The position numbers and the translations under genes are program-made. Source: Anas platyrhynchos (Eukaryota; Chordata; Aves; Anseriformes; Anatidae). From it: a DNA stretch of 64,000 nt. Location of the stretch: NCBI RefSeq assembly GCF_047663525.1, contig NC_092597.1, positions 24,700,501 through 24,764,500 of the forward strand, written 5' to 3'. Below the pieces are notes generated by a model. It saw only the letters and a list, made by a program, of their open reading frames with translations. It had not been told where the DNA came from and did not search any database. Positions 9,931 through 22,760 of this stretch are shown here, one piece after another. The stretch's first letter is position 1. Each line of letters begins with the position of its first letter.

Positions 9931-12734
9931 TTTATGCCAGCATCCCTCGCTCACTTTCAGAGCACGCAGAGAGGGCTGTTGGCACAGCTCCTCGCTCCTC
10001 TTTGTGCAGTGCTTGGATGCCAGCTCCTTCACCTGAAATATGGGGAGAAAAGAGCTGCTTTCTGTATTTCATGGAGTAAAGGCCTGCTTGGGGCCCTTCC
10101 CCTGCTGCAAGGGAGTGGGGGGCCGAGCAGCAGGGGGCCCGGTGGGGGTTTTTGCATCGGTGACCTGCATTTGCAGGGAGGCAGCGAGCCCCGCGGGGCC
10201 CTGCCAGCACCAAAGCAGATGAAGCAGGCAGCGATTATAATTACAGAGCCTGGAAAAGGCACGGCAGCTCCCTGCGCTGAAGGAGCCTTCCCAGCGCCGG
10301 CAGGAGCTCCAGGAATTACAGCTCTGCACTGGAAATTGCTGCAGGGCGGGGGTGGCAGGGCCCAGAGCTCCCCCCTGACCACCAGCCCTGCTCAGGTCCT
10401 GCTCTCCACAGGGTGGTGGTGGCAGCTCAGCCCCGCACCACCCCGAGCCTCCCGGTGGGCACAGCGAGGGCAGCGACAACCAAACCGCGGGGCTGCTTGC
10501 CTCCTCTCCTGGCTCAAGCACTCTGGCAGGGATCTGCTGTCTCCACAGATCATTTCGCTGACCCGGGAAGCTGCAGTCTTTTTTGGATAGCTGAGAACCC
10601 CCAGCACAGTGCCAGCCGGAGCGTGGCCAGGCAGCACAGCGCCCGCTGTGCCACCACACTGCTGAGCCTGTCCCTGCCCCTCCTGTGCTCCGAGGGCTGC
10701 AGCGCATCCCTGCACTGAGTGCTCCGGCCGTGACCATCAGCTTGGGGACCCGTGGGGCAGTCATTTCCCTGGGGGACACAGCCCGGGGGCATCCAGTGCT
10801 GCGGAGCTGCACCCTGGGGACCCTGTGGATGTCCCCGTGCCACGCTGCACCACTGGGACGATGGCACAGCACCCACACCGCCTGGCACAGGCACCCGAGG
10901 CACGCAGTGCTGGGAACGGGCACTGCCAGCCCGGCAGATGCTCCGAGGTGCTGAGTGTCAGCCCCTGGCTGCCACTCCTCGCACAGGGACATTCACATCA
11001 CCCGTGACCCGGGGAATGAATCCCTGGTTTGCCATCAGATAGTGTGACCCATCAATATTCATCGTGAGCCCCCAGGGGAGCAGCAGCCGCTGGGGGGGCT
11101 GTGTCCCTGTGGGCGCAGGGCTGGCACTGCCAGCACCACGCCGGCGGGGGCACAAACATTTCTGCTGCCGAGCTCCCCCAGCTGCCTGGCACGGCTCGCT
11201 GCTGCACTTCCAGCAGTGCTTTGGTAACCCAATGTTATTTTTAGGCACTTCTGAGACAAACCGCAGTGTTTTACAAGCATCTCCGAACGGACTACAGCTA
11301 AAACGCATTTTGTGTTTTTGTGCCATCCTGTCGGAGCCATGTGGCAATGTTTGCCACACGACAGACACAAGGACACTGAAACCTACCCGAAAATCACAGC
11401 TATAGACATTTAAAGACATCTTCTGTCCCCACAGGTACGGGGTGTTCTCAGGTGCACCCCCGCTCACCCCATTTCTGAGCTCAGGACCCGGCACCGGGCG
11501 GGCACCCTGTACCCTGTGCCCTGCACCCACCGTGCCAGCAGAGCAGGACGGGGCTGTGCCATGGTCACCCAGCCCCGCACGCGTCCATCCCCTGGGCACC
11601 CCCAGGGGAGCCCCCACAAGCCTCGGGGAGCCCCTAGGCAGAGCCATGACCCCCCCGATTTTGGCACGAGGGAGAGGCCTCGTGGCAGACGTTTTCCGTC
11701 CCCCAGCCCATCCTGGCACGGACGCCCTGAGCTGCTGTTGGCAGCACTGAGCCTCTGTCAAATCTCCCACGGGCACAGGATTGGATTTTATGGAGTTGCC
11801 TCATCTGCGGGAGTCTACAGCTCCATCAGAGCCCAGGAGGACCTGCAGGAGAGGAAAAGAGCCCAAACTGTGGGCTGAACCAGGGCATCTTCCCCATTTG
11901 GAGAAGAGGCACAATAAGCAGAAATACTTAATAATATTTGCTGCTGAATTCCCAGTCCCTTTACTCCCTGCACACTGCACAGACACTGTCAGTACTGGGG
12001 GGCCACTGGGCATGTCTGACACTTCCCTGCCCGCGGGGAGGTAAAACCACAACCCTGCGGTGGTAAAACCACTCCAGGTCACCCTCGGGTCCCAACGCAG
12101 CCAGTGAAACTTTAGTAACTCCTGGGTACGCGCCGTGAGCGGAGCCACGAAAATCGTGCTTTTGTGGCTCAGCTCTGTCAGTAACGCGCTGCAGTGTTCT
12201 AGACACGGGGATATTTGCTGCACGAGGAGACAGCTCCAGCAAACAGGCACAAAACACTCAAGTCGTATCAGCTCCTGCAGAAACCCGGCGCTTGTCCTCC
12301 TCCAAGGCCCCTTCACGCCTCCTTGGTGCCTGCCTGGCTGCCACGGAGCTGGCGGCGTGGGAGGCCGTTTCCAGCAGGATTCCCCACCGCCCCCCAGCAC
12401 ACACGGCAGCTCTCCCCACCCTGCAGACCGGGGCTAACGCTGCCCCTCTGCCTCGGCGCGGTGACACCTGCGGATGGAGCAGCTCCGCGTTTCCCTTCAT
12501 TAGGCTTCAGAGTCAACAGCGCACAGGGTGAAGCCTCCTGCCAGAGGGGAAACCAAATTCAGGCTGAAATGGAAGGTGGAGCCGAGCTCCCCCATTCCCT
12601 GCCCCTCACACCAGGCCAGCACCAGCACTCGGACCCGCAGGGTCCCGGGCTCTGTGTCCCAGCAGAGGGCTGGCCGAGGTGGTGGCACGGCCGAGCAGGG
12701 CAGCCTCAAATCCTCCCCTGAACTCCGCTCGCCC
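9931..12734. other. Non-coding interval, nothing recognised
   Basis: GC-rich sequence with no family-like translation on either strand. A perfect small inverted repeat, TGTGGCAA-TGT-TTGCCACA, lies at 11340-11358. Otherwise I see nothing. Confidence 0.5.
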
Positions 12735-12845
12735 AAGGAGTGTGCTACTTTCTGTTCTCTAATTAAACCAATATTGCATCTTACTAGCAAAGGAGTAAAC
12801 AAACAATTAAAGACTTGATGAGGTGTTAAATGTGGCACTTGCAGG
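12735..12845. other. Short AT-rich island with TAATTA and forkhead-like words
   Basis: About 110 bp of AT-rich sequence contain CTAATTAAACC, GTAAACAAACA and AATTAAAGA, flanked on both sides by GC-rich DNA. The motif cluster resembles homeodomain and forkhead sites. This is a candidate enhancer core by composition only. Confidence 0.35.
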
Positions 12846-15800
12846 AGCAGGGAAGGAGCTGAACGAGGCAGCACGGCCCTGGCTGCGGCAGGGAGCTCGC
12901 TGCGGGCGGGGAGCCCCCGGGATGTGGCTGGGCAAGGGGCGAGCCCTGGGCAGGGGGCGGGCTGGGGGCTCCCCAAACCCTGCTGGGGGCTCCCCTGCTC
13001 TGCTCGGGGGCGTTCTGCCCCCTCCTCCCGTGGGACTGGCATGCAGATACCCAGTGCTTGGTGCCAAAACTGCTGTGCCTGCGGGGCCGTGGTGCTGGAC
13101 CCCCTGCGCTGCGGGGCTGTGCTGCAGGTCCCAGAGCTGCCCTCAGAGACAGCCAGTAAATCAGGGCTCATTGCAGTGGCTAGCAATCCCCACGATAAGA
13201 TACATATATATAAGGGCTTTTTTTTTCTCTTTTTCCAATTTGCTGCTTTCACGGAAGGATAAAGAGGGCTCCAATCCTTCCATGCTCTGAAGAGCACGCC
13301 AGACCTTTATTCAGCAATACTAAAAGCGGATCTGGCAAAGTCTATTTTTGACATCCCCCTGGATGCTTTGGAAAACCAAGCTCTGCTCTCGCAGCTGGGA
13401 GGAAAGAAAACAGCAAAGCTCTGCCCGCATCTCGCCAGGCAGTCCTGGCCTGGAGGGCTCGGGGTGCTCTGGGGCATCGCCTGCCCCCTGCTCAGCACCC
13501 AGACCCGGGACAGGCGTTCCTCAAGGCTGCTGCAAAACCTCCAATGCGACCCCCTCGCAGGCAGCCCTGCACGCTCAGCAGGGCAGAACTGCTCTCATGC
13601 GGGTAGCTGAAAGTTCAGACCAGGTGCACGAGTGCCACAAGAGGTTTTGGCAGCCAGGCACCGAGGAGAGCCCCCGAGGCCAGCGGCTGCTGAGCTCAGG
13701 CGTGTTTGCTGGTGACGGCACAGGAAGGTGCTGGGCAGCGTCTCTGGATCACCTTGGACAGTCTGTGCCGGGGCTGGACACACCGTGCCTGGCGTGCCTG
13801 GGCACATAATCCCCAGGGCCACCAGGATTAGCCCAAGAAGCAAGGACAGCAGGCTGCTGCTGCTGCAGGTGCTCCCAGGGACAGGGCTGCCAGCTGGGAG
13901 CCTGTGGCCAGTGTTACTACACCCTGTAGCCCATCTCTAATTAAGAATTTAATAACTGGATCTCAGGAAGCAACTAATTACTTATCATTGTGGAGAAATT
14001 GTTTCTCCCTGTCTCTCTTCCAGCAGATCTGCAAGACGATGAGGCGCTCCTGTATCTGCTAAGAAGCAATGATGCAAGGTGCAGGAGCCACACCACTGGG
14101 TTGGGGTGGGTGAAACGAGCCCTTACAGCCGACAAAGCCGTGGGACAGACAGCATGGGCAGCTGTGGGTAGGACACCAATGTCGTTCATTAAACTGGTCA
14201 GCACTGGGAGCATTGGCACCCCCATCACTGAGCACCCAGCTCTGCGTGAGCTGCTTACGCAGCGGGGGATTAGCTGCACCAAGGGCACCCAGAGATGCCC
14301 ACATCCTTCCAACACCGCTGCAGCCGGAGTGCTCCACAAACACAGCCAAAGAGCCCAGACGAAGCCAATTGTCTGCACGCATCTGACGTTTATCAAGTGG
14401 AGAGCCCCACTCCCACAAGCACAGCTCCATCGCCTTGCACAAGCAGTGCTGCACGAGGCTTGTGCACAGCACCCTGCTGTGCCCGGGGCAGGGAGCTGGC
14501 CGGCTCCCTGGCTGCCCAGGCTGGCTGAAGGACACCCGGCCACTGAGGCAGGTGCTGGTGCAGGGCTGAGTGGCCCCCAGAAGGAGACATCCAGCAGCCA
14601 GGGCCAAATTCCTGCCAGGAGCCTTGTGCACCCCTGGAGAGCAGCAGCACGTACTGAGCAGAGCAGCCAGTGGCAGGGGGCAGATCCCGAGGTGAGGATC
14701 ACGTCCTCATCCCTTCAGGGCAGCCAGGGAGTGCCCCAGGGCCAGGCAAAGTCACCCCATCACTGCAGCGCCCCAGAGCAAACACGTCTCCATCATCAGG
14801 GGGTTGATTAGCTGAGAGAGAGGGCAGAGACCTCCGTGCGCCCTCATTCTCCTGCCTGGGAAGGCAGTGCTGTGTCAGCCCCAGCCTCATTAACCACCTC
14901 TCATTATAAAAAAGACTTTGGAGCTGCAGCACCTGGCGAGGCCCTGCTGTCCCCAGCTCTCGTCCCCTGCCCATGGGGTCCCACGCAGCCACAGGCACCG
15001 AGAGCTGCACCCAGCACGGACCTGTCCCAGGAGAGGGTCTGTGGCCGTGTGTGCCCCCAGGACCCCCCTCGTGCCGAGCCCAACGCCCACCATCCCTCGG
15101 TTTAGCAGGGGACCAGTCCCACTTCTCATGGCCCCCAGAAGCTTTGCTGGGGCTGTGTCTGCTCCCCTGTGGGCGCAGCGCAGACACCGCTCACTTCTCC
15201 CTCTTTCTCCGTGGCAGCTTTGCAGACACACACATCACCCAGGGAAGGTGCCCAGGAGCGAGCTGCCCAAGGTCACACCTGCAGAGAGAGGCCCCCGCTC
15301 TCCCCATCCTCGCTGGGTGTTATTTTAGCTGTGTTCACAGACGGGCACTAACGAGCGCAGACACATGAGCCATGGAGCTTCTCCTGGGACTTGCGGCAAG
15401 CAGATCAAATCTTGCCTGGAGTTCAACAGGGAGAAAATGCAGAGATTCAGCACACATTGCTCACTTCTATTCTACAATAGGATTTGCTGTAACAGGCTCC
15501 CATCAGTCACAGAAGAGTGACAGGTTTATTTTTAATCAGATTAAGCATCTGCTGCTGACAGAGCACATCTTGGGCGCAGCCTGGGCATTTTCCAGCCAGC
15601 AGTGCCCACGGGGGGATGCGGCAGGAAAACACCAGGGGAGGCAGCGGCTGAACTCAGCTGGCTCCTGAATGCATTTTGAGATCATTTTAGGTCAGAAGCG
15701 AGAGCAACACAGCAGCAGAGGCCGGCTTTGCCCGCACGCTGCCACGCTCCAGGCGCGCTGGCACCCGCGCCGGTGCAGATGCTGGGCTCTGTAGGATGTT

Positions 15801-18800
15801 TTCATGTTGGTGGCAGAAACAAATAAAACAAAACATTTGCTAATGCAGGGAGATTCTTCTGGATATGGCAAATTCATCAGATGTGATTCACTCCCGTGCT
15901 TTCTCTGCAGGACAGGCTGGGATTCGGGAATCATTGGGCTGGAAGGGAACAGCGCTCACGGGGACGGGAGCAGCCCCGCGCTGCCCAAAACCTCGCCCAT
16001 CTCAGCTCCAGCAGGAGAGGCTGGGCTGCAGCATCAGGGTCAGCCCCAGCACCACTACCAGCAGAGGATCTCCTACAGCCTCGTTAAGTTGTCCTGATGA
16101 ATCCGGAGTAAATCAAGAAACAATTCCTAGCTGATTTGTTACATTTCGGTTTCCAGGCCCTCCTATGCCATGCTCCTTAGCCCAAGAGGTGCCTGCTGCC
16201 AGCATTTCCCCTCTGACCAACCTCCAGCTGTCTCTGGGAAGGTAAACGGACCCAAGCCTCTGCCTCCTCACCCACCCGTGCCCAGCACAAAGATGGGTAC
16301 CCAAGGGCACCCCAGCGACCAAACGCCTGGATCTGTCACATGCAGGTTTGGGTAGGAAAAGAGAAAATTTCCTCTATTACAGCTGTATCCATAGCTCACT
16401 AAAAATAAGGATTGTGCTTTTTTTTTTTTTTTTTTCCAGCAGGCAAAAGCTGATGATAAAAATCTCCATGAATACCTCATCAGGCTGCCTACTTTCCCAT
16501 AGATTTTCTGTCGCAAAGGAAGCGTTTCCAGCAGCCGGCTGGTGCATTGAAACCAGGACTGTGGGGGAACCCAAATCAATTTCATTTGAATGAGAGATTT
16601 TTCTACTAAATCCTATTATTCCCGATAGCATTACAGAGCCACAAGCCCCACTGGTGAAGGGAGCGATGCTTTTCCCCCAAGACACAGAGCAGGGATGCAG
16701 GACCAGGGCAGGATGCGTGCCGGGCATCCCAGCGGGGTCAGAGCACTGCAGCTGGGCAGAAACACAGCAATGAAGGCTCGTCTCCAAAGGTACAGAAAGC
16801 AACTGCAAGGATGCCAGAGGCTTCACGAGCTGGGGCATTGCCAGTGGGACTGCAGAGGGCCCCCTGCCATGAGGTCTCCTCTGGTCTGCTGGCTCTGGTG
16901 CCATCGGGGCCACCTCCACCTCCCCAGGGCCAGCGGCTGCCCGGGCTCTGTGGGGGCAGCCCGGGCACATCCCAGCCCCACGTCCCTGCTGCAGGACATG
17001 GCTCTGAGCTCTTGTTAAGGGGACCCACCAAGGGGGAAGGAAGAGGTTTTGTTCCTAGAATAAGCCCTGAAGAACGGCATCCTCCCTGCCTTGCGCCTGC
17101 CTGTACAGACACTGAATCACAAAGCGAGCTGGCATTTAGAGCAGCTGGCTTCTCCCAAGCCAAAATGCTGTTCAGTCCTAGCAGGAGAAGCCCAAAGCTG
17201 ATTTATGACCCCATGGGAGGGTGTGAAGGAGGCTCTTCCAGAGGCACAGGGCAATGAGTAAGGGTCAGCAGCCACAACACAAACCCCCAGCAGTGGGGGC
17301 GCCTGGCCCTGGGGGTGCTTCCTTGCCCCGTGGTGGGACCCCTGGAAGTGGCTCCTGGGGGGGCTGTTCTCCTGCCCCACGGTCACACCAGACACCATTT
17401 AACACAAGGTAATGTCCCCCCAGCAGTAGGAGCACAGGAGGCCCCTGCCCACAACAGCCACGTGGCAGGAGCAGGGATGGAGACGGCACCTCCGGCACGA
17501 CAGCTCGCACAGGGAACAGCCCCATATCCCCAGCCCAGGGCTGGCAAACCACACCACCTTCCCCATGTGGGATACGGGTTTCCAGCCCACTGTTAGGTGC
17601 TGTCTGCCTGGCAGGGACCCTCAGAGCTGGCTGCTGCCCTAAGCCCTGGGCAGGGACACAGCCGCTGCCTCTCCAGCTCCCAGCTGGTCTGCACGGGCTG
17701 AGGCCCTGCTCCGGGGTTTTCTAACTTCAAGAGGTTTTCGTGGGTCTTTCCCAAACCACTTCCCAACCATGGGTATCATTTCTGAAGCAGAGCCACACAA
17801 AATCAGACCTGCTTTCCAATAATAGCCTCAACGCCATCTCCTCCTCCAGCCGTTTTCATAACACCACTGCACACGCGGGGCTGCGTTAGCTCTTCTCAGC
17901 GGCTTTATGCAGAGCACCACGGAGTTCGCTGCTCCCCGCAGCCTCGGGAAGCCCTTAAATGCCTGCTTTCCCCAGCACAGCCCACTGCCAGCTCTCCTTT
18001 GTTTCCAGGTGCCTGGCTTTATACTCCTCCAAATCAAAACATATGTTCGAGCAGCCCAGCTATTGTGCAACCCAGATCACCCCACCAGCATTTACATAAC
18101 CTGCAAGCTTCAGGAGCAGCGATTTGTTTCCCTCTAAATTGCTCATAAAAAAAAATAAAAAAATGAACCATACTGATTGCTGCAAGCAGACACTTCCCCC
18201 AGGGTATTGATTCGTCGCTCGCAGTTGCTTTAGCAGGTAGCAAATTTTAGCTTGCCCTAATGCAGAATCCTCATGAACCATCAGCATCCCATGCAGACGT
18301 AAGAAACGCTGTGATTGCTCAGGTCTGGTGAGGCTATATTGGGATACAGAGAGCAGAAATCACCTCAGACAGAAGCCCACTATTTTTCCTGCTTGTCTTA
18401 CATGTAAGGAGGAACTCCAGGCTACAGCCCGCTATCCCCACAGGGAGCTCTCGGCACCTGCAGTCACCGAGCAGCCCCACAGACAAACGCAGAGCCCATG
18501 AAACCCTGCCCAGCACAAGCCAAGCAGCACTTCTCCCCCTCCTCTTTTTTTTTTTTTTTTTTTTTACTTCAGAAAATGACCCAGAAACACCCACACCAAG
18601 GCTGCCTGCACTTCCCATTTCTGTAGCTCGGTGCACCTGGTAGCTACTAATGAGGGCTAATTAGCCTTCAGCTCCCTCCTGCCGCTTCCCAAGCAGCGGT
18701 TCTGCTCCCCCAGCCCCCGGGGCTGGCTTTGTCCCTGCCCTGGCTGCTGCCGGGAGCAGGAGCGGTGCTGTGCAGGGTGCCCAGCCACAGCTGTGGGGCC

Positions 18801-19479
18801 ATGGGGCCATTTGCAGGGCTGCAGGGCTCCCCGCTGGAAGGGGCAGCCGGGGTCTGTGCTGGGGTCTGTGCTCCCCCAGCACCTCCCACCCCTTCCCCAG
18901 GGTTTGCTGCCTGTACCCAGCCCTGGGAGGGGATGGCCAGGCTGGGAGCATCCGTGCCAGCAGTGCCATGCACCCAAACCGGCCTCGTCCCCCTGTGCCA
19001 GCACCACTGCCAGCGTGGGGACAAGGGGCTGGGGGCCCGTGAGAGCCCCACTGCTGCACGTCCTGTCTGGGACTGTCCCATCCCTGCAGGACAAGGCTGG
19101 GTGCTGGGTGCAGAGCCCAGCTGGGGGGGTTGAGGTGCCCTGGGCATCCCTGAAGACGAACAGCAGCTAAATAGCAGCCGCGGCACCACCACAGCTGGCA
19201 GCACCGGGAGAGGGGCTGCAAGGAAGGGGAATTTCTCCATGGGTAGAAAGGGGCTGGGGCCAAGCTTCGGGTGTGAGGGAAGAGAAAATAAAGCCCGGTC
19301 CCATTAAATGAAGGGTTTCAAACTTCCCAGCACAACAGGGACTGAAGGGCTGGAGGGGAAGGGACCGAGGGCTGGCGAGGGGTTGGAGAGCAGCAGCGCA
19401 GCCGCCCGGGAGCGCTTGGAGAGCAGCTTCTGCTCGCTCCAGGGGAAATGTTGTACGTGGATGCATATTGCAGCACGCC
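12846..19479. other. Non-coding interval with homopolymer tracts
   Basis: Mostly GC-rich with AT-rich patches near 13925-14000, 15770-15900, 16100-16640 and 17990-18350. T runs sit at 16418-16435 and 18545-18565. A weak stretch near 15925-15955 resembles a CR1 end but is too short to call. No convincing exon is visible on either strand. Confidence 0.5.
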
Positions 19480-20235
19480 AGAGGTTATTATTTAGTACAT
19501 GAATTAATTCTAAAAAAGCTAATCATCAAACAATCTTTGAGAATTTCACATTTCATGTGCTTTAGGTGTTCAGAACAGTGATATAATGGCTGCACACACT
19601 CCCATTGCCCATGACTATAGGCGAGGAACAAAGCTGGTGTGTGGGTATCCAAGAGCTCCCTCTGTGCCTGGAACCACACGGACAATCCAGATTTCCGCTA
19701 TTTCAAAGCCAATTTTGTTATTACAGCATAGATTTTTTTTTAAGCTGGTCTGTTCATAATGGTATGAAACCAGAAAAAGTAGGAATTCCTGCACTGAGAA
19801 ACAGCAGGAAAAATACAGTATAAAGGCATAAGGTTTTGCCTGGCAGTGAAATAAGTGAGTTTCAAATGTCAAGCCTGCTGAGTTCTGCTGCATACGAAAG
19901 AGCCTTTCCAAGCTGTCTGAGATGTCACAAACGTTGGATTTTGTCTCTGTGTTCCAACTGACTTCAGTAAATGGCAAAAATGCCTCTAAAATACAGCAAT
20001 TAGCAGTATTGGCTGCACAAATAAATAAGCTTGTCATCATTTTATTTTTTTTTCCATTTTCTAAGTTAAAAATCTTCTCGCTGCCAAATGCTACCCGTTG
20101 GACTGATCTCCGTGTGTACGCACAATTAGCGGGAACAACGGGACTGGAACAGAACCGGGGGAGGTGTAAATATGACCCCTGCATTTCTGCACCTTGGCTA
20201 ATTAAAATGCACTCAAAAAATGGCCGAGACTTGAG
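19480..20235. other. AT-rich island, candidate conserved non-coding element
   Basis: A sharp drop in GC over about 750 bp, with the palindrome GAATTAATTC at 19501-19510, CTAATCATC just after it, and several TTATTTT and AATAAAT words. Family-like coding content is absent on both strands. Such islands in GC-rich avian intergenic DNA are often conserved enhancers; conservation has not been tested here. Confidence 0.4.
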
Positions 20236-20739
20236 CAAAGCAAATATCTAGAGAGAAACTGGGTCTGGGGCAGGGCCCCGCTGCCCATCGGGGCGCAGTA
20301 CCAGCGAGCAGGGGGTGCAGGGACCTCTGGCTCCCCAAATGCCCTGAACCTGCAGGCGCAGCAGCAGTGGGTGTCCCCGCCTGGAGAGGACAGCTCCTCC
20401 AGGGGACACCTCCACCAGCTCCTCCTCACCCCCGGAGGCACCAGCACCGGGGCTGGGGTCCCTGCTCACCCCAGGGCACAGCTTTCTTTGTGGTCCCGGA
20501 GAGACCCAGGGACTGGGGCAGGGAGACAGCTCCATCACCCGACGGGGTCTGCTCGGCCTTCAGCCCAGCTGCTTTGGAGCTGGGCGCGTGGCAGGGCTGG
20601 GGACAGGGGCTGGCAGGGCTGCACGGCCACCCAGGGGCCATGCCAGCAGCCCCCCTGATGGAGCAAGAGGAGCAGACAGGGACAGGAGCCACTGCGGAGC
20701 GTCGTGTGCTGGGGTCAGGTACGGGGTTGTTTGTGGAGC
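20236..20739. other. GC-rich spacer, nothing recognised
   Basis: A GC-rich stretch between two AT-rich islands. Open frames on both strands look compositional and resemble no known family. Confidence 0.5.
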
Positions 20740-21130
20740 ACCAAAACGGTGCGAATACACCGTGCAGCTTGCAAAGGCAATAATATATTTAGCTTGTCTC
20801 TGCCACAAAAAGACTACCATGGATTCAGGACAGCGTTTTGGATCGCATTTACATTTGCTAATTTAGTGAGGGCCTGTCAAAGCCATTTATCTCAATGTTG
20901 ACTGTTGTCGTAGAAGCTTGTTAGCAAGTTGTCAGAGCAGATATTGCTGTTGGATCTGAATAACAGATCAGGTGTCAATTGCTGCAGAGCTGTTTGTTTA
21001 GGGATGGATTTAGAAATTCAGCCGAAAGAGAAGGAGCCGTGTCTGTAATAAGAAGGCTGTGATGTCAGGACGCCACGAGGGTTTGCAATTACAGCAGATA
21101 ATTTTACAAAGCTGCTGCTTCAGAAGTTCC
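20740..21130. other. AT-rich island, candidate conserved non-coding element
   Basis: About 390 bp of lower-GC sequence with CATTTACATTTGCTAATTTAG, GTTAGCAAGTTG and GAATAACAGATC. No gene-like frame is present. It is called from composition and from its similarity in style to the other islands. Confidence 0.35.
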
Positions 21131-22479
21131 GTGCAACGCCTGCACCAGGACAACGTTACTCCACGACAGGGGGTTACTCCCAAACCTGTGGGGGCTGCTC
21201 ACAGCCAGGGAACGACTGGAAAAGCACAGGGTGAGAGCCTGGACCCTGCTCGGTGTGGGCTGCCCAGGACCTGGCAAGGGACGGGGCCAGCAGTGCCAGC
21301 AGCTGGGGGTCCTCTGCCCTCCCCAGGGAGCAAACCAAGCCCCAATGCTCAGCAAAATGCCTCGTTTTGCTGCTGGCCCCCTCTGATGGGTATTTCTTTA
21401 GGAGCCACAGGTACAGCGCTCATCAGCAGCAGAGCCCGAGCTGGGCAAAACCAGCACGACCAAGGGGATTGATGTCCCCCCGGCACACCCAGGAGCTCCC
21501 CAGCGGGGGTCTGCAGCCTCCCACTCCCACCTGCACGGCCCCAGAACGGATCCAGCCCACCCCACTCTGCACGAGGAGTGGCGCAGGGCTTGGCTGGCAG
21601 TCAGGCGTGATTCAGTGCAGGAACATTTCCCAGGGCCTCGCCGAGATGGGCACGTGGGCGAGGGGGAGCTGGCACTGCTGGCACTGCCATGCTGGGGGAG
21701 GCGTGCAGGGAGGACGTGCTGGTGGGAGAGGAGGGACGAGCCTGCTGCAGGTGGCTCTGTGAGACCGGGAGCCCAGCGGGCTGCAACCCCCAGCACGGCT
21801 CAGCCCTGCCAGGGCACCAACGCTGCCGGGACGGGCCCGGGCACCCCCTGCTGTTTGGAGGCAGCTGCAGCCATAGAAGAAAAATCCCCAACAGAAATCC
21901 CTGCTGAGAGCAGACCGAGCACAAGGCCACCCATGCCCACCCCTAGATGCTCAGGGAGCAGCGCTGGTCACACCGGCACTGCTGCAGCACAGCATCACTG
22001 CGCACACCTGGGTGCATCCAAAAAAAAAAAAAATACCAAGAAGTGTTACTTGGGTCCCAAACATTGGGAACAGGAACAAGAAATAACAAGGACAAGAAGC
22101 CATCGATGCTAATGCTGAACAGAGAAAGCCACTGGGGCACCACTGCCCAACCCTCACTGTCAGGAGTTTTACATTTAAGCCTGTAAGAGCGTGGGGGTCT
22201 TTTGGGGTTTGTTTCCATTCAATTCTCCCAGGTTTTCTTTAGCCACAGCCCCCCAGCCCCTGGCACTCCCTCTCCCCAAGCTGGGGATGCCCTGCAGCAC
22301 CCCTCATCTTCACGCACGTGGGGCCAGGCCCCCTCCCAGGCAGCCGGGGCACGAGCCCAGTGCCCAGCCCTCAGGAAAAGCCCTGGCACGGCACTGACCC
22401 CACCAACCCTGAGCCCCGGCCCCACAGGAGGCACTGCCCTGGCCCCTGTTCCCCGTGCTCCTCCTTCCTTCCCCTTCTG
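21131..22479. other. GC-rich non-coding interval
   Basis: Contains an A(14) run at 22020-22033 preceded by GC-rich sequence. I see no element boundaries or coding homology. A processed retrocopy ending in the A run was considered, but nothing upstream of it translates into a known protein. Confidence 0.5.
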
Positions 22480-22760
22480 CAGCTCTGTAATGTAAGTGGT
22501 GAATGTAAAACAAAAAAAATCATGATCTAATTAGCAGCCTTCAGCTACAGCATTGAATTAGCAAAAAAGAGTGAAAGTGGGTTTAATTAAAACTGTTGCT
22601 GGAAGAGAATTTTGATTAACTGATGTAATGCATTAAAATTGCAAATCCCAGAAGCTTAAGTGACAGATAAAATAGCGCAAATGGTTTACAAATTAATTTA
22701 CTTTTTTTTTTTTTTTTTTTTGAAAACAAGCATGCTGCATATTATTAAAAATTAATTAGT
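22480..22760. other. AT-rich island dense in TAATTA motifs
   Basis: Over 280 bp there are TAATTA at 22528-22533, TTTAATTAAA at 22582-22591 and TAATTA at 22753-22758, plus TTGATTAACTGATG and TGACAGATAAAA words and a T(20) run at 22702-22721. The abrupt edges against GC-rich flanks and the clustered homeodomain-type sites make this one of the better enhancer candidates in the interval. Confidence 0.45.

Noticed and set aside
10127-10140. CTCF-like word GCAGCAGGGGGCCC
   Set aside because: It misses key consensus positions, and such words are common in GC-rich DNA.
15925-15955. CR1-like word GGGCTGGAAGGGAAC
   Set aside because: Only about 25 bp resemble a CR1 tail and no further consensus follows on either side.
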